From assembly GCA_947455145.1 (NCBI GenBank), contig CANGME010000006.1:124001-188000 (forward strand): a stretch of 64,000 bases of DNA. The letters run 5' to 3'. Source of the stretch: Comamonadaceae bacterium. Lineage in GTDB: Bacteria > Pseudomonadota > Gammaproteobacteria > Burkholderiales > Burkholderiaceae_C. Positions 1 to 11,126 of this stretch are shown here, piece after piece. Position numbers and translations under genes: made by a program. Positions within the stretch are counted from its first letter, which is position 1; every line of letters begins with the position of its first letter. A model generated the notes under the pieces. That model had not been told where the DNA came from. It searched no databases and saw only the letters and a program-made list of their open reading frames with translations.

Positions 1-230
<230 letters not shown>

Positions 231-343
231 TCACACTTTAGGGCACTTTGAGGGCTCCCTCATTCCCGTGAGGGCTTGAATCCAGCGTTTGTTGGGCGCT
301 TGAGCTTTGGTATGGGCATTGTTGCCAAACCCTAAAATACGGC

Positions 344-3070
344 ATGCAAGAAAAATACAACCACCTTGAGATTGAAAAATCCGCCCAGCAAGACTGGGTC
401 GCACGCGACGCCTACCGCGTGGGCGAAGACGCCCTGGACGCCCAGGGCCAGCCCAAGAAAAAGTTTTACGCCTGCTCCATGCTGCCCTACCCCAGTGGCA
501 AGCTGCACATGGGCCATGTGCGCAACTACACCATCAACGACATGCTCACGCGCTACCTGCGCATGAAGGGCTACAACGTGCTCATGCCCATGGGCTGGGA
601 CGCCTTTGGTCTGCCCGCCGAGAACGCGGCTTTGAAGAACGGCGTGCCTCCTGCGAAGTGGACGTTTGACAACATCGCTTACATGAAAAAGCAGATGCAG
701 GCCATGGGCCTGGCCATCGACTGGAGCCGTGAAGTTGCCACCTGCGACCCCAGCTACTACAAGTGGAACCAGTGGCTGTTTCTGAAAATGCTCGATGCTG
801 GCATTGCCTACCGCAAAACCCAGGTCGTCAATTGGGATCCGGTTGACCAGACCGTGCTGGCCAACGAACAGGTGATTGACGGCAAGGGCTGGCGCACCGG
901 CGCGGTGGTGGAAAAGCGCGAAATCCCCGGCTACTACCTCAAGATCACCGCCTACGCCGAAGAGCTGCTGGACCAGGTGAAAAACGGCCTGCCAGGCTGG
1001 CCCGAGCGCGTCAAGTTGATGCAGGAAAACTGGATTGGCAAGAGCGAGGGCGTGCGCTTTGCCTTCCCGCATGACATTAAAGATGCGGCCGGGCACTTGA
1101 TCGGCAATGGCCGCATGTACGTCTTCACCACGCGCGCTGACACCATCATGGGCGTGACCTTTTGCGCGGTTGCGCCCGAGCACCCGCTGGCCTTGCACGC
1201 TGCCCAATCCAACCCGGCACTGGCCGCTTTCATTGACGAATGCAAGTCCGGTGGAACGACCGAGGCCGAACTCGCCACGCAAGAGAAAAAAGGCATGGCC
1301 ACCGGCCTGAAAGTTACCCACCCGCTGACCGGTCACTCGATAGAAGTCTGGGTCGGCAATTACGTGCTGATGAGCTATGGCGACGGTGCCGTCATGGGTG
1401 TGCCCGCGCACGATGAGCGCGACTTTGCCTTTGCCCTGAAGTACGGCATTGAGATTGTCGAAGTGGTGCATGTGGACGGCCAGCACTTCAACTACCACCA
1501 GTGGCAAGACTGGTACGCCGACAAGCAGCGCGGCGTGACCATCAACTCCGACAGCTTCAGCGGCCTGGGTTTCAAAGACGCCGTGAACGCCGTCGCCCAC
1601 GCCTTGGAGAGCAAAGGCCTGGGCGAGAAAAAAACCACCTGGCGCTTGCGCGACTGGGGTGTGAGCCGCCAGCGCTACTGGGGCACGCCCATTCCCATCA
1701 TCCATTGCGACACGCATGGCGCAGTGCCTGTGCCTGAGAAAGACCTGCCCGTGGTCTTGCCGCAAGACTGCATTCCTGATGGCTCCGGCAATCCGCTGCA
1801 CAAGCACGAAGGTTTTCACGCCGGAGTTGTGTGTCCCCTGTGCGGCCAAGCCGCGCGGCGCGAGACCGACACCATGGACACGTTTGTGGACAGCTCGTGG
1901 TACTTCATGCGCTATTGCGACCCTCAAAACACGCAGCAGATGGTGGGTGCTGGCACCGACTACTGGATGCGCGATCAAAACCAAGCCACCGGCGGCAGCG
2001 GCATGGACCAGTACATCGGCGGCATAGAGCACGCCATCCTGCACCTGCTCTACGCGCGCTTTTGGACCAAGGTCATGCGCGACTTAGGGCTGGTCAAAGT
2101 GGACGAACCCTTCACCAAGCTGCTCACCCAGGGCATGGTGCTCAACCACATCTACTCGCGCAAAAGCGCCAAAGGCGGCATCGAGTACTTCTGGCCGCAT
2201 GAGGTTGAAGACCTCTTTGATGCCGCAGGCAAAGTGACCGGCGCGAAACTCAAAGCCAACAAAGGCGATTTGCCCGCCGGCACGCTCATCACCTACGAAG
2301 GTGTGGGCACCATGAGCAAGAGCAAGAACAACGGCGTTGATCCGCAAGACTTGATCGAGAAATACGGGGCCGACACCGCCCGCCTGTACACCATGTTCAC
2401 CGCACCACCCGAGGCCACGCTGGAGTGGAACGACGCGTCGGTGGAAGGCAGCTACCGCTTTTTACGCCGCGTGTGGAACTTTGGCGTCAAATTGAATGCT
2501 ATTGATTCAGGCGCTTTCAATGCCAGTGTGCAAAGGGCTACAGGATTCAATGATCTTGAATTCTCGAAAGAAGCCAAGGTTTTACGGCTCGAAATCCACA
2601 CCGTGCTCAAACAGGTGGACTACGACTACCAGCGCATGCAATACAACACGGTCGTCTCCGGTTGCATGAAGCTGCTCAACGCTCTAGAAGACTTCAAGTC
2701 GTTGGACAGTGTGGGCGGCAAAGCGGCGCTGTTTGAGGGCTTTGGCATTCTCTTGCGTTGCCTGTACCCCGCCACACCGCACCTGGCCGCGCGCCTGTGG
2801 GCTGACTTGGGCTACAGCGCGAGCCAGGGCGACATGCTGGACACGGCTTGGCCGCAGGTGGACGATGCGGCGCTGTTGCAAGACGAAATCGAGCTGATGC
2901 TGCAAATCAATGGCAAGCTGCGCGGCGCGATCAAAGTACCTGCCACAGCCAGCAAAGAAGCCATTGAAGCCATGGCCGCGGCCAGTGAACTGGTGCAGGC
3001 GCAGTCGCAGGGCGGGCCCATCAAGCGAGTGATCGTGGTGCCGGGGCGTCTGGTGAACGTGGTGCTATGA
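344..3070 (+). CDS. leuS: Leucyl-tRNA synthetase
   Basis: Class I aminoacyl-tRNA synthetase that charges tRNA-Leu in the cytoplasm. The HIGH element is HMGH at residues 55-58. The KMSKS loop reads TMSKSK around 656-661, so its first Lys is Thr. The CP1 editing domain shows [10 protein letters not shown] near residue 262. At 908 aa it has family length, and the start fits the usual MQEKYN N-terminus, although I see no good Shine-Dalgarno. Residues about 718-737 ([19 protein letters not shown]) are encoded by a dispersed repeat (see 2494-2553) and form an insertion before the anticodon-binding domain. lptE overlaps its stop by four bases. Confidence 0.97.
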   Translation: MQEKYNHLEIEKSAQQDWVARDAYRVGEDALDAQGQPKKKFYACSMLPYPSGKLHMGHVRNYTINDMLTRYLRMKGYNVLMPMGWDAFGLPAENAALKNGVPPAKWTFDNIAYMKKQMQAMGLAIDWSREVATCDPSYYKWNQWLFLKMLDAGIAYRKTQVVNWDPVDQTVLANEQVIDGKGWRTGAVVEKREIPGYYLKITAYAEELLDQVKNGLPGWPERVKLMQENWIGKSEGVRFAFPHDIKDAAGHLIGNGRMYVFTTRADTIMGVTFCAVAPEHPLALHAAQSNPALAAFIDECKSGGTTEAELATQEKKGMATGLKVTHPLTGHSIEVWVGNYVLMSYGDGAVMGVPAHDERDFAFALKYGIEIVEVVHVDGQHFNYHQWQDWYADKQRGVTINSDSFSGLGFKDAVNAVAHALESKGLGEKKTTWRLRDWGVSRQRYWGTPIPIIHCDTHGAVPVPEKDLPVVLPQDCIPDGSGNPLHKHEGFHAGVVCPLCGQAARRETDTMDTFVDSSWYFMRYCDPQNTQQMVGAGTDYWMRDQNQATGGSGMDQYIGGIEHAILHLLYARFWTKVMRDLGLVKVDEPFTKLLTQGMVLNHIYSRKSAKGGIEYFWPHEVEDLFDAAGKVTGAKLKANKGDLPAGTLITYEGVGTMSKSKNNGVDPQDLIEKYGADTARLYTMFTAPPEATLEWNDASVEGSYRFLRRVWNFGVKLNAIDSGAFNASVQRATGFNDLEFSKEAKVLRLEIHTVLKQVDYDYQRMQYNTVVSGCMKLLNALEDFKSLDSVGGKAALFEGFGILLRCLYPATPHLAARLWADLGYSASQGDMLDTAWPQVDDAALLQDEIELMLQINGKLRGAIKVPATASKEAIEAMAAASELVQAQSQGGPIKRVIVVPGRLVNVVL
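2494..2553 (+). repeat. Dispersed repeat, family 2, inside leuS
   Basis: About 60 bases with the core AAAGGGCTACAGGATTCAAT. The same family occurs on the minus strand inside thiL (59891-59944) and in the gap after glcB (28060-28114). In leuS it is read in frame. Its peptide (QRATGF) parallels that from the thiL copy (KRASGQF), so both genes use the same frame of the element. I remember similar elements from Comamonadaceae genomes, but the family assignment rests on the alignment within this window. Confidence 0.6.
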
Positions 3071-3636
3071 CAGTGCAAGAGCTGCTTCATCCAGCGTGTG
3101 ACACATCGCGACGTACGCTGCTGGCACGGGGTGTGGCATGGGGGAGCGTGTTGCCGGTGGTGGCCAGTCTGACCGCTTGCGGTTTTAAGTTGCGGCAACC
3201 GCCGGAGTTCGCTTTCAAGTCCATCTACACCAACGTCTCGCCGGTGTCGGTTTTGGGCATTGAGCTCAAACGCCATTTGCGCGCCATGGGCAATGTCGAA
3301 CTCATCACCGACCCCGCGCTGCAAAAAAATGCGCAAGTGATTTTGGATGTGTTGCAAGAGCTGCGTGAGAAGTCCGTGGTGGGCATGAACGCTGCGGGTC
3401 AAGTGCGCGAGTTTCAATTGCGCATCCGCTTCAAATACCGGCTGCGCACGCCGGCGGGCAAAGAGATCATTGAAGAGACCGAGTTGTTGCGCCAGCAAGA
3501 CATCAGCTTCAGCGAGTCGGCCGTGCTGTCCAAAGAGGTTGAAGAAGCCCAGCTCTACCGCAGCATGCAAAACGACATCGTGCAACAGCTCTTGCGCCGT
3601 CTGGCGGCGGTGAAGGACACTGCTTTCACGGACTAA
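3067..3636 (+). CDS. lptE: LPS-assembly lipoprotein LptE
   Basis: Outer-membrane lipoprotein that plugs and folds the LptD barrel in lipopolysaccharide export. The 189-residue product has a lipobox LTAC with the acylated Cys at 38. The N-terminus is unusual: a long n-region carrying SRRTLLARG at 14-22 resembles a twin-arginine signal more than a standard lipoprotein signal. The leuS-lptE-holA order is the usual LptE context in proteobacteria and supports the assignment, since the family is weakly conserved in sequence. Its ATG overlaps the leuS stop (ATGA), and holA starts two bases after its own stop. Confidence 0.9.
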   Translation: MTVQELLHPACDTSRRTLLARGVAWGSVLPVVASLTACGFKLRQPPEFAFKSIYTNVSPVSVLGIELKRHLRAMGNVELITDPALQKNAQVILDVLQELREKSVVGMNAAGQVREFQLRIRFKYRLRTPAGKEIIEETELLRQQDISFSESAVLSKEVEEAQLYRSMQNDIVQQLLRRLAAVKDTAFTD

Positions 3637-3638
3637 GC

Positions 3639-4730
3639 ATGCAAGTCGCCCTCGCTCAACTCGACAACCACCTGAACAAGGGCCTTAAAAGCCTGTACGC
3701 GATTCATGGCGATGAGCCGCTGCTGGCACAAGAAGCCGCAGACGCCATCCGCGCGACGGCGCGCACCCAAGGCTATACCGAGCGCACCGTTCACACCGTA
3801 GCGGGCGCGCACTTTGACTGGAGCGAGGTGCTGGCGGCAGGCGGCAACCTGAGCCTGTTTGCAGACAAACAAATCGTGGAAATCCGCGTCCCCTCGGGCA
3901 AGCCGGGCAAGGACGGTGGCGCGGCCTTGCAGCAGTTGGCGCAACAGTCGCGCGACAACGACAGCACCCTCACGCTGGTGATTTTGCCGCGCCTGGACAA
4001 GGCCACCCAGAGCACCGCCTGGTTTGCGGCGCTAGAGAGCTTTGGCGTCACGCTGGCGCTCGCACCCGTAGAGCGCAGCGCCTTGCCGCAGTGGATAGCC
4101 CAGCGCATGGCCTTGAAGGGCTTGCGCGTGGCGGCGGGTGAAGAAGGCCAACGAACTTTGCAGTTCTTTGCGGATCGGGTGGAGGGCAATTTGCTGGCCG
4201 CGCATCAGGAGATTCAAAAACTGGCCCTGCTCTACCCGCCCCATGCGGAAGGTGCGGGTTCTGGTTCAAGTCCAGGCGGTGAGTTGAGCTTTGAGCAGTT
4301 GGAGCAAGCCGTGCTCAACGTTGCGCGCTATGACGTGTTCAAGCTGTCCGAGGCTGTGCTGGCCGGACAGGCCGAGCGCGTGCAGCGCATGCTGGACGGC
4401 CTACAGGCCGAAGGCGTGGCCGAGGTCTTGGTGCACTACGCCTTGAGTGAAGACATCCGTGCCCTGGTGCGCGTGAAAGACGCCATCAGCCAGGGCCGTC
4501 CCCTGCCCATGGCCCTGCGTGAACAGCGCATCTGGGGCGTGCGCGAGCGGCTGTTTGAGCGCGTGCTACCGCGCCTGAGCGCGCCCGCTTTGGCGGCGTT
4601 GCTGCAATCCGCACATCTGGTCGATGGCATCGTCAAAGGCCTCAAACAACCCGACTGGCCGGCCGATCCTTGGCAGGCCCTGCACCGGCTCGCTAACAGC
4701 TTGTGTTCTCAGTGCAACGTGAGAAAATAA
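3639..4730 (+). CDS. holA: DNA polymerase III subunit delta
   Basis: Delta subunit of the clamp-loader complex, which opens the beta sliding clamp at primer ends. The 363-residue length fits HolA. The N-terminal block ([20 protein letters not shown], residues about 18-37) is the family signature, followed by the degenerate AAA+ fold and a helical C-terminal collar domain. It is co-directional and almost contiguous with leuS and lptE, giving a conserved three-gene operon. A Gly/Ser-rich stretch near residues 206-212 is probably a loop. Confidence 0.95.
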   Translation: MQVALAQLDNHLNKGLKSLYAIHGDEPLLAQEAADAIRATARTQGYTERTVHTVAGAHFDWSEVLAAGGNLSLFADKQIVEIRVPSGKPGKDGGAALQQLAQQSRDNDSTLTLVILPRLDKATQSTAWFAALESFGVTLALAPVERSALPQWIAQRMALKGLRVAAGEEGQRTLQFFADRVEGNLLAAHQEIQKLALLYPPHAEGAGSGSSPGGELSFEQLEQAVLNVARYDVFKLSEAVLAGQAERVQRMLDGLQAEGVAEVLVHYALSEDIRALVRVKDAISQGRPLPMALREQRIWGVRERLFERVLPRLSAPALAALLQSAHLVDGIVKGLKQPDWPADPWQALHRLANSLCSQCNVRK

Positions 4731-4735
4731 TAAAC

Positions 4736-6043
4736 ATGAACGCGTTCAATATTGCCGAATACACCCAAACGCTGGGTCTGCAAGCCAAGGCCGCTTCGGC
4801 CCTGATGGCCAAGGCCAGCTCGGCCACCAAAAATGCGGCCCTGCGCCGACTGGCTGCACTCTTGCGCGCCAACTTTGACACCCTGGCGACCGACAACGCA
4901 TTGGACTTGGCGCGTGCCCAGACCGCTGGATTGTCTGAGCCCATGGTGGACCGCCTCAAGCTCACACCTAAGGTGCTTGAGACTGTGGCCCAGGGCTGCG
5001 AGCAACTCGCCGCCATGCCCGACCTCATTGGTGAAATTAGCGGCATGAAGCAGCAGCCCAGCGGCATTCAGGTCGGGCAGATGCGCGTACCGATTGGTGT
5101 TTTCGGCATGATTTTCGAGAGCCGCCCCAACGTCACGATCGAGGCTGCCAGCCTGTCCATCAAGAGCGGCAACGCCTGTATCTTGCGCGGCGGCTCAGAG
5201 GCGATTGACTCCAACAAAGCGCTGGCGCGTTTGGTGCAGCAAGCGCTGATGGAAAGCGGCTTGCCTGCTGACGCCGTGCAACTGGTGCAAACCACCGAGC
5301 GCGAGGTGGTAGGCCAGCTCATCACCATGCCGCAGTATGTGGACGTGATCATCCCGCGCGGGGGCAAGTCACTCATCGAGCGCATCAGCCGCGACGCCAA
5401 AGTGCCGGTCATCAAACACCTGGACGGCAATTGCCACGTGTATGTGGACGACCCCTGTGACCTGGACATGGCCGTGCGCGTGGCCGACAACGCCAAGACC
5501 AACAAATACAGCCCTTGTAATGCGAGTGAGAGCCTGCTGGTGGCGCGAGGCGTTGCAGCGGCTTTCTTGCCCCGTATCGCAGCCGTGTTCGCTGCCAAAG
5601 GGGTGGAGATGCGCTGCGACCCCGAGGCACTTTCGATAGTGAAAAATGCCGTTCGGTCTGAGCCTGTCGAAGGCCAGCACCCGCCCGTGATCGTCGTCGC
5701 CACAGAGCAAGACTGGTTCGAAGAATTCCTCGCCCCCATCATCAGCATCAAAGTGGTGGCCGGGCTGGACGCGGCCATTGCCCACATCAATCACTACGGC
5801 AGCCACCACACCGACGCCATCATCACGCGTGACCACATGAACGCCCAGGCCTTTTTGCGCGAGGTCGATTCTGGTAGCGTGATGGTCAATGCCAGCACCC
5901 GCTTCGCCGATGGCTTCGAGTACGGTCTGGGGGCCGAAATCGGCATCAGTACCGACAAATTCCACGCCCGTGGGCCCGTGGGTCTTGAAGGGCTCACCTC
6001 GCTGAAATACATTGTGTTGGGGCAAGGTGAAATAAGGACTTAA
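4736..6043 (+). CDS. proA: Glutamate-5-semialdehyde dehydrogenase
   Basis: Second enzyme of proline synthesis: NADPH-dependent reduction of gamma-glutamyl phosphate to glutamate semialdehyde. The catalytic Cys is residue 261 in [12 protein letters not shown]. At 435 aa it has family length with the start [11 protein letters not shown]. An in-frame ATG at 4703 would overlap holA and is less likely. Residues 306-313 (VRSEPVEG) are encoded by a dispersed repeat (5651-5673) whose relatives lie in the PAP2 gene and in hsdM. The insertion falls between conserved blocks and leaves the catalytic core intact. gshA follows after three bases. Confidence 0.96.
   Translation: MNAFNIAEYTQTLGLQAKAASALMAKASSATKNAALRRLAALLRANFDTLATDNALDLARAQTAGLSEPMVDRLKLTPKVLETVAQGCEQLAAMPDLIGEISGMKQQPSGIQVGQMRVPIGVFGMIFESRPNVTIEAASLSIKSGNACILRGGSEAIDSNKALARLVQQALMESGLPADAVQLVQTTEREVVGQLITMPQYVDVIIPRGGKSLIERISRDAKVPVIKHLDGNCHVYVDDPCDLDMAVRVADNAKTNKYSPCNASESLLVARGVAAAFLPRIAAVFAAKGVEMRCDPEALSIVKNAVRSEPVEGQHPPVIVVATEQDWFEEFLAPIISIKVVAGLDAAIAHINHYGSHHTDAIITRDHMNAQAFLREVDSGSVMVNASTRFADGFEYGLGAEIGISTDKFHARGPVGLEGLTSLKYIVLGQGEIRT
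5651..5673 (+). repeat. Dispersed repeat, family 1, inside proA
   Basis: The 23 bases GTTCGGTCTGAGCCTGTCGAAGG share a consensus GTTCGnnCTGAGCnTGTCGAAG with 14164-14185 and, on the minus strand, 26379-26401. The element has palindromic ends (TTCG...CGAA), like REP-type sequences. It is translated as VRSEPVEG. Confidence 0.75.
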
Positions 6044-6046
6044 ACC

Positions 6047-7342
6047 ATGGTGCCGCACCTCATCACCGCGCTGACTGGCCCGATCAACGAGCTGGAGCAG
6101 CGCATGCTGGACGCCACGCCCGCCATCGAGCGCTGGTTCCGCCTGGAGTGGATGGAGCACACGCCGCCGTTTTACAGCTCGGTGGACATCCGCAACGCGG
6201 GCTTCAAGCTCGCCCCCGTGGACACCAACCTCTTCCCCGGTGGCTGGAACAATCTCACCCCTGCCATGCTGCCGCTGGCCGTGCAGGCGGCGATGGCAGC
6301 GATAGAAAAAATCTGCCCCGAAGCGCGCAACCTGCTGCTCATCCCCGAGAACCACTCGCGCAACACCTTTTACCTGAGCAATTTGGCCCAGTTGCGTCGC
6401 ATCTTCCACATGGCGGGTCTGAATGTGCGCATCGGCTCCATCGACCCGGCCATCAAAAAAACCACCACCATTGAGCTGCACCATGGTGAGTCCATCACGC
6501 TGGAGCCGGTGATCCGCAATAAGCGTCGACTGGGTGTGAAGGACTTTGACCCCTGCACGATCTTGCTCAACAACGACCTGAGTGCGGGCATCCCCGGCAT
6601 TTTGGAAGACCTGCACGAGCAATACCTCCTGCCCCCGCTGCACGCAGGTTGGTGCGTGCGCCGCAAAAGCCACCACTTCAAGAGTTACGAAGAGGTGTCC
6701 AAACGCTTTGGCAAGCTGCTGGGCATTGACCCCTGGTTGATCAACCCCATGTTCAACCACTGTGGCGAGATCGATTTTTCCGAAGGCTCCGGGATGGACT
6801 GCCTGAGCACCAATGTCGATGCCCTGCTGGGCAAAGTGCGCCGCAAGTACAAGGAATACGGCATCAAGGAAAAACCCTTTGTGGTCGTCAAGGCCGACAA
6901 TGGCACCTACGGCATGGGCATCATGACCGTGCGCGATGCCAAAGAGCTGGAAAACCTCAACCGCAAGACCCGCAACAAAATGGCGGTCATCAAAGACGGC
7001 GGCGCCGTGAACGAAGTCATCATCCAAGAAGGCGTGTTGACCCACGAGCGCGTGAACGATGCCGTGGCCGAGCCGGTGGTGTACATGATGGATCGCTACG
7101 TGGTGGGCGGCTTTTACCGCGTGCACGCCGAGCGCGGCGAAGACGAGAACCTCAACGCCCCCGGCTCCAGCTTTGTGCCACTGGCTTTTGCCGACAGCCC
7201 ACACCTGCCCCAGCCCGGCATCAAACCTGGGGCCAGCATGCCCAATCGCTTTTATATGTACGGGGTGATCGGGCGCTTGGCCATGCTGGCTGCTAGCTAC
7301 GAACTGGAAACCACAGACCCGCAGGCTGAGAGTTACGAATAA
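6047..7342 (+). CDS. gshA: Glutamate-cysteine ligase (proteobacterial GshA family)
   Basis: First step of glutathione synthesis: ATP-dependent joining of glutamate and cysteine. The 431-residue protein belongs to the GshA family found in beta-proteobacteria, which is distinct from E. coli GshA. Recognisable blocks are DTNLFPGGWNNL (residues about 59-70), LIPENHSRNTFYLSNLAQLR (about 98-117) and the ATP-grasp-like KADNGTYGMGIMTVRD (about 283-298). It lies three bases downstream of proA, so both glutamate-consuming genes are probably co-transcribed. kup and gshB follow. Confidence 0.93.
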   Translation: MVPHLITALTGPINELEQRMLDATPAIERWFRLEWMEHTPPFYSSVDIRNAGFKLAPVDTNLFPGGWNNLTPAMLPLAVQAAMAAIEKICPEARNLLLIPENHSRNTFYLSNLAQLRRIFHMAGLNVRIGSIDPAIKKTTTIELHHGESITLEPVIRNKRRLGVKDFDPCTILLNNDLSAGIPGILEDLHEQYLLPPLHAGWCVRRKSHHFKSYEEVSKRFGKLLGIDPWLINPMFNHCGEIDFSEGSGMDCLSTNVDALLGKVRRKYKEYGIKEKPFVVVKADNGTYGMGIMTVRDAKELENLNRKTRNKMAVIKDGGAVNEVIIQEGVLTHERVNDAVAEPVVYMMDRYVVGGFYRVHAERGEDENLNAPGSSFVPLAFADSPHLPQPGIKPGASMPNRFYMYGVIGRLAMLAASYELETTDPQAESYE

Positions 7343-7498
7343 GTTTCAAATAAGTCCTTGAAATGAAAGTTGCTGCAATGCAACATTTCCTCATTTATGG
7401 ACATTTAGAGCCATGAACCGACGAAAGTCCGAGTCAACCGTCGCACAATAGCCATCCCAAATACCACGGAACCCTGCCCTCCAAGGCCGGGTGCTTTT

Positions 7499-9367
7499 GT
7501 GTCATCAAGCAAATCCTCACTCACGGCCCTCACTCTGGGCGCCATCGGCGTTGTGTATGGCGATATCGGGACCAGCGTCTTGTACGCGATCAAAGAGGTC
7601 TTTGCTTCCGGTCACGTCCCCTTCACACCTCAAAACGTCATGGGCATCTTGTCCATCTTCTTTTGGACCCTAACGGTCATTGTGTCGATCAAATACGTGA
7701 GTCTGGTACTGCGGGCCGACAACAACGGTGAAGGTGGCTTGGTGGCCATGCTGGCCCTGGCCTCGCAAAGCGTGAAAGACAAGCCCGTGTTGCGCCGCTG
7801 GCTGCTGGGCATTGGCATCTTTGGCACCTGCTTGTTTTATGGCGATGGGGTCATCACCCCGGCCATTTCTGTGCTATCAGCCGTCGAAGGTCTAGAGATC
7901 ATTTCGCCCGCCTTCACCAAGGCGGTGATCCCGCTCACACTGGTGATTTTGTTTGGCTTGTTTGCTGTTCAAAAGCACGGTACCACCGGCATCGGCAAGT
8001 TTTTTGGCCCCATTACCCTGGCTTGGTTCATCGTAATCGCCGTGCTGGGCGTGGTGCAGATTGCCGCGAATCCGGCCATTCTTTGGGCGCTCAGTCCGCA
8101 TTACGCCCTAGGCTTCATGTTCGACAACCCTGGGGTGACATTCATCATTTTGGGTGCAGTGGTTTTGTGTGTCACGGGGGCAGAAGCCTTGTACGCTGAT
8201 TTGGGTCACTTTGGACGCAAGCCGATTCGGCTGGCCTGGTTCTCCGTGGTCATGCCCGCCCTCACGCTCAATTACTTCGGTCAGGGTGCGCTCTTGCTCA
8301 AAAACCCTGAGGCCGTCAAAAACCCTTTCTACCTCATGGCACCGGATTGGGCTTTGGTGCCCTTGGTATTGCTGGCAACGATGGCCACGGTCATTGCCTC
8401 ACAGGCATTGATCACCGGAGCCTTCAGCGTGACCAAGCAGGTCATCCAACTGGGCTACCTGCCGCGCTTGCAGGTGCAGCACACCAGCGTCAAGGACGTC
8501 GGTCAAATCTACATGCCCTTTGTCAACTGGGGCTTGTACGTGGCCATCGTGATGGCGGTGGTGATGTTCAAATCATCGAGCAATCTGGCCTCCGCTTACG
8601 GTATCGCGGTGACACTGGACATGCTCATCACCACCACCTTAACTTTCTTCGTGATCCGCTATAGCTGGAACTATCCCTTGGCGCTTTGCATTGGGGCTAC
8701 GGGCTTTTTCTTTCTGGTTGACCTGGCCTTCTTTTCGTCCAACATGATGAAACTGTTTGAAGGTGGTTGGTTCCCATTGCTGATTGGTGCGGCAGTCTTT
8801 ACCTTAATGACGACCTGGAAGAAGGGGAGGGAGTTGCTGACACAATCCATGCAAAGAGACGCGTTGGACTTGCATGGTTTTCTGGATGCCGTGTTTGTTA
8901 GCCCCCCAGTGCGTGTCGAGGGTACGGCAGTCTTTTTGACGGCAGAGACGGGCATCGTACCCAATGCCATGCTGCACAACCTCAAACACAATAAAGTGCT
9001 GCATGCCAACAACCTGTTTGTGACGGTGCAACACCATGAGGTGCCGTGGATCGGTTTGGACAAGCGGGTTGAGATTGAGTCCTTGGGCCACGACTGCTGG
9101 CAAGTCGTTGTGCACTATGGTTTCAAGAACGACCCCGATCTGCCCAAAGCTTTGCATCTGCTCAGGGGCCAGGGCTGCGACCTGAACGACATGACCACCA
9201 GCTACTTCCTTTCCCGCGATATCGTGATCCCCACCATTGGGGGTGGCATGGCGCAATGGCGCGAAAAACTATTTGCCCAAATGCACCACAACGCCAGCGG
9301 CGCGGCTGCCTTTCTACGCTTACCCAATAACGCGGTGGTGGAGTTGGGCTCTAAGATCGAAATATGA
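7499..9367 (+). CDS. kup: Low-affinity potassium transporter Kup
   Basis: Inner-membrane K+/H+ symporter of the KUP/HAK/KT family. It has 622 residues with about twelve hydrophobic segments in the first 440 and a C-terminal cytoplasmic domain. The family block [19 protein letters not shown] is near the N-terminus and [20 protein letters not shown] near residues 104-123. GTG at 7499 is chosen because it gives the usual start ([14 protein letters not shown]); no strong ribosome site is visible. Its stop overlaps the gshB start (ATGA), so K+ uptake and glutathione synthase are translationally coupled. Confidence 0.95.
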   Translation: MSSSKSSLTALTLGAIGVVYGDIGTSVLYAIKEVFASGHVPFTPQNVMGILSIFFWTLTVIVSIKYVSLVLRADNNGEGGLVAMLALASQSVKDKPVLRRWLLGIGIFGTCLFYGDGVITPAISVLSAVEGLEIISPAFTKAVIPLTLVILFGLFAVQKHGTTGIGKFFGPITLAWFIVIAVLGVVQIAANPAILWALSPHYALGFMFDNPGVTFIILGAVVLCVTGAEALYADLGHFGRKPIRLAWFSVVMPALTLNYFGQGALLLKNPEAVKNPFYLMAPDWALVPLVLLATMATVIASQALITGAFSVTKQVIQLGYLPRLQVQHTSVKDVGQIYMPFVNWGLYVAIVMAVVMFKSSSNLASAYGIAVTLDMLITTTLTFFVIRYSWNYPLALCIGATGFFFLVDLAFFSSNMMKLFEGGWFPLLIGAAVFTLMTTWKKGRELLTQSMQRDALDLHGFLDAVFVSPPVRVEGTAVFLTAETGIVPNAMLHNLKHNKVLHANNLFVTVQHHEVPWIGLDKRVEIESLGHDCWQVVVHYGFKNDPDLPKALHLLRGQGCDLNDMTTSYFLSRDIVIPTIGGGMAQWREKLFAQMHHNASGAAAFLRLPNNAVVELGSKIEI

Positions 9368-10335
9368 AACTGCTTTTTATTGCCGACCCGCTGGAGTCCT
9401 TCCAGATCTACAAGGACACGACCTTTGTCATGATGCGCGAGGCGCAGCGGCGTGGCCACAGTTTGGCGGCGTGCGAGCCCAAAGACATCGCTTGGCAGCG
9501 CGGTGGCCGTGTGCAAGCCCAGGTGCGTCGCATCACCCTTACCGGTGACAAGACCCACTGGTTTACAGCGTTGCCGCAATCGTCGGATGAAGCACGTTGC
9601 GAGTTGAAAGATTTTGACGCCATCGTCATGCGCAAAGACCCGCCCTTTGACAGCGAGTATTTCTACGCCACGCATTTGCTGGAGCAGGCTGAGCGCGAGG
9701 GGGCCAAGGTCTTTAACAAACCACGCGCCTTGCGGGATCACCCCGAGAAGCTGGCGATCATGGAGTTTCCCCAGTTCATTGGCCCCACGCTGGTGACGCG
9801 CGACCCGCAGGCCATCAAGCAATTTCACGCCGAGCACGGCGACATCATCCTCAAGCCCTTGGACGGCATGGGTGGTATGGGCATCTTCCGTGTCGGGCCC
9901 GATGGCTTGAATTTGGGATCGATCACCGAGACACTCAACCAGCACGGCACTCGCAGCCTGATGGTGCAAAAGTTTTTGCCAGAGATCGTGCTAGGTGACA
10001 AACGCGTGCTGGTGATTGGCGGCAAGCCCGTGCCCTACAGCTTGGCTCGCATTCCGCAGGGCAGCGAGGTGCGTGGCAACCTGGCTGCAGGCGGCAAGGG
10101 CGTGGCCCAAGCCCTGAGTCAGCGTGACCGCGAGATCGCCGAGGCCCTGGGCCCCATTTTGTATAAACGCGGCCTGTTGCTAGCGGGCATTGACGTGATT
10201 GGCGACTGCGTGACCGAGATCAACGTGACCAGCCCGACCTGCTTTCAAGAGATATTCGACCAGACCGGGTGCGATGTGGCGGCGCTGTTTGTGGATGCGC
10301 TGGAGGCGGCGGTTTCTGGCAGAGCTGGTGCCTGA
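9364..10335 (+). CDS. gshB: Glutathione synthetase
   Basis: Joins gamma-glutamylcysteine and glycine using ATP. The 323-residue ATP-grasp protein starts with [20 protein letters not shown], the usual GshB N-terminus. [16 protein letters not shown] (residues about 162-177) is the ATP-binding loop, and [19 protein letters not shown] (about 279-297) carries the metal-binding Glu/Asn. It overlaps kup by four bases. With gshA two genes upstream, the complete glutathione pathway lies in one stretch interrupted only by kup. Confidence 0.97.
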   Translation: MKLLFIADPLESFQIYKDTTFVMMREAQRRGHSLAACEPKDIAWQRGGRVQAQVRRITLTGDKTHWFTALPQSSDEARCELKDFDAIVMRKDPPFDSEYFYATHLLEQAEREGAKVFNKPRALRDHPEKLAIMEFPQFIGPTLVTRDPQAIKQFHAEHGDIILKPLDGMGGMGIFRVGPDGLNLGSITETLNQHGTRSLMVQKFLPEIVLGDKRVLVIGGKPVPYSLARIPQGSEVRGNLAAGGKGVAQALSQRDREIAEALGPILYKRGLLLAGIDVIGDCVTEINVTSPTCFQEIFDQTGCDVAALFVDALEAAVSGRAGA

Positions 10336-10350
10336 CGGGTTCAGTCGGTT

Positions 10351-11121
10351 TTAGTCTGCGCCAACCGGCGCACCGTCCACAAACACCATCAATTCCCCCG
10401 GCGCCAGCGCAGTCCAAGCTTCATTGGTAGTGAGCGGCGCGGTGACAACAACGGCCACGCGGTCGCTGGGGCTGGCGTGTTCGGCAAAGTTGATGCTCAT
10501 GTCTTCGTCGCTCAGCGTGGCGTTGGCGAAGGGGTATTGACGCACTGTGTAGTGCAGGTGCGTGGCGGCATGCGCCCACAGCGCCTCGCCATTGCTGAGC
10601 AAGAAGTTAAAAGTGCCGTGGGTCGCAATTTGGGGTGCGAGCTCGCGCAGGGTGAGGGTCAATTCGGCCACACTGGGCACACTGGCATGCGACTTGGCCA
10701 GCTCTTGCATCAACCAACAAAAAGCCAGCTCGCTGTCGGTACTGCCCACCGGGCGAAAGTTGCCGTGCAGACGCGGCGCGTAGTCTTTCAGGTTGCCGTT
10801 GTGGGCAAACACCCAGTAGCGCCCCCACAGCTCTCGCACAAAGGGGTGGCAGTTCTCCAGCGTCACCGCGCCTTGCGTTGCTTTGCGGATGTGGGCGATG
10901 ACGTTGCGGCTTTTGATCGGGTAGTGGCGGATCAACTCGGCGATGGGCGAATTGCAGGCCGGTTGGTGGTCCACAAAATGGCGCAGGCCTTTGTCTTCAA
11001 AAAACGCAATGCCCCAGCCGTCGCCATGGTGGTCGGTGTTGCCGCCACGCTCGGCAAAGCCGGTGAAGCTGAACATCACATCGGTGGGGGTGTTGCAGTT
11101 CATGCCCAGAAGTTGACACAT
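10351..11121 (-). CDS. Class II glutamine amidotransferase (YafJ-like)
   Basis: A 256-residue Ntn-type glutamine amidotransferase domain with the nucleophile Cys at residue 2 (MCQLLGMNCNTPTDV). Other motifs are RGGNTDHHGDGWG (about 22-34), HIRKATQG and FAHNGNL. The start at 11121 is fixed by the need for Cys2 after Met removal; the longer open frame upstream overlaps the neighbouring gene. It resembles E. coli YafJ, whose substrate is not established. It is the last gene of a tight minus-strand trio with the CDF transporter (5-base gap) and a Cys-rich protein. Confidence 0.9.
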   Translation of the reverse strand: MCQLLGMNCNTPTDVMFSFTGFAERGGNTDHHGDGWGIAFFEDKGLRHFVDHQPACNSPIAELIRHYPIKSRNVIAHIRKATQGAVTLENCHPFVRELWGRYWVFAHNGNLKDYAPRLHGNFRPVGSTDSELAFCWLMQELAKSHASVPSVAELTLTLRELAPQIATHGTFNFLLSNGEALWAHAATHLHYTVRQYPFANATLSDEDMSINFAEHASPSDRVAVVVTAPLTTNEAWTALAPGELMVFVDGAPVGAD

Positions 11122-11126
11122 GGGTT

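Noticed and set aside
332-2044. A 570-codon open frame on the minus strand opposite leuS.
   Set aside because: It mirrors leuS in a GC-rich genome; its product is a His/Val/Ala-rich sequence without any domain, while leuS is unmistakable.
5369-7204. A 611-codon minus-strand open frame opposite proA and gshA.
   Set aside because: It runs across two well-conserved genes and their junction and has the same shadow composition; no domain is recognisable.
7369-7384. GTTGC-TGCAAT-GCAAC hairpin before kup, considered as a riboswitch or terminator.
   Set aside because: The stem is only five pairs and there is no T tract. A c-di-AMP riboswitch would be out of place in a beta-proteobacterium.
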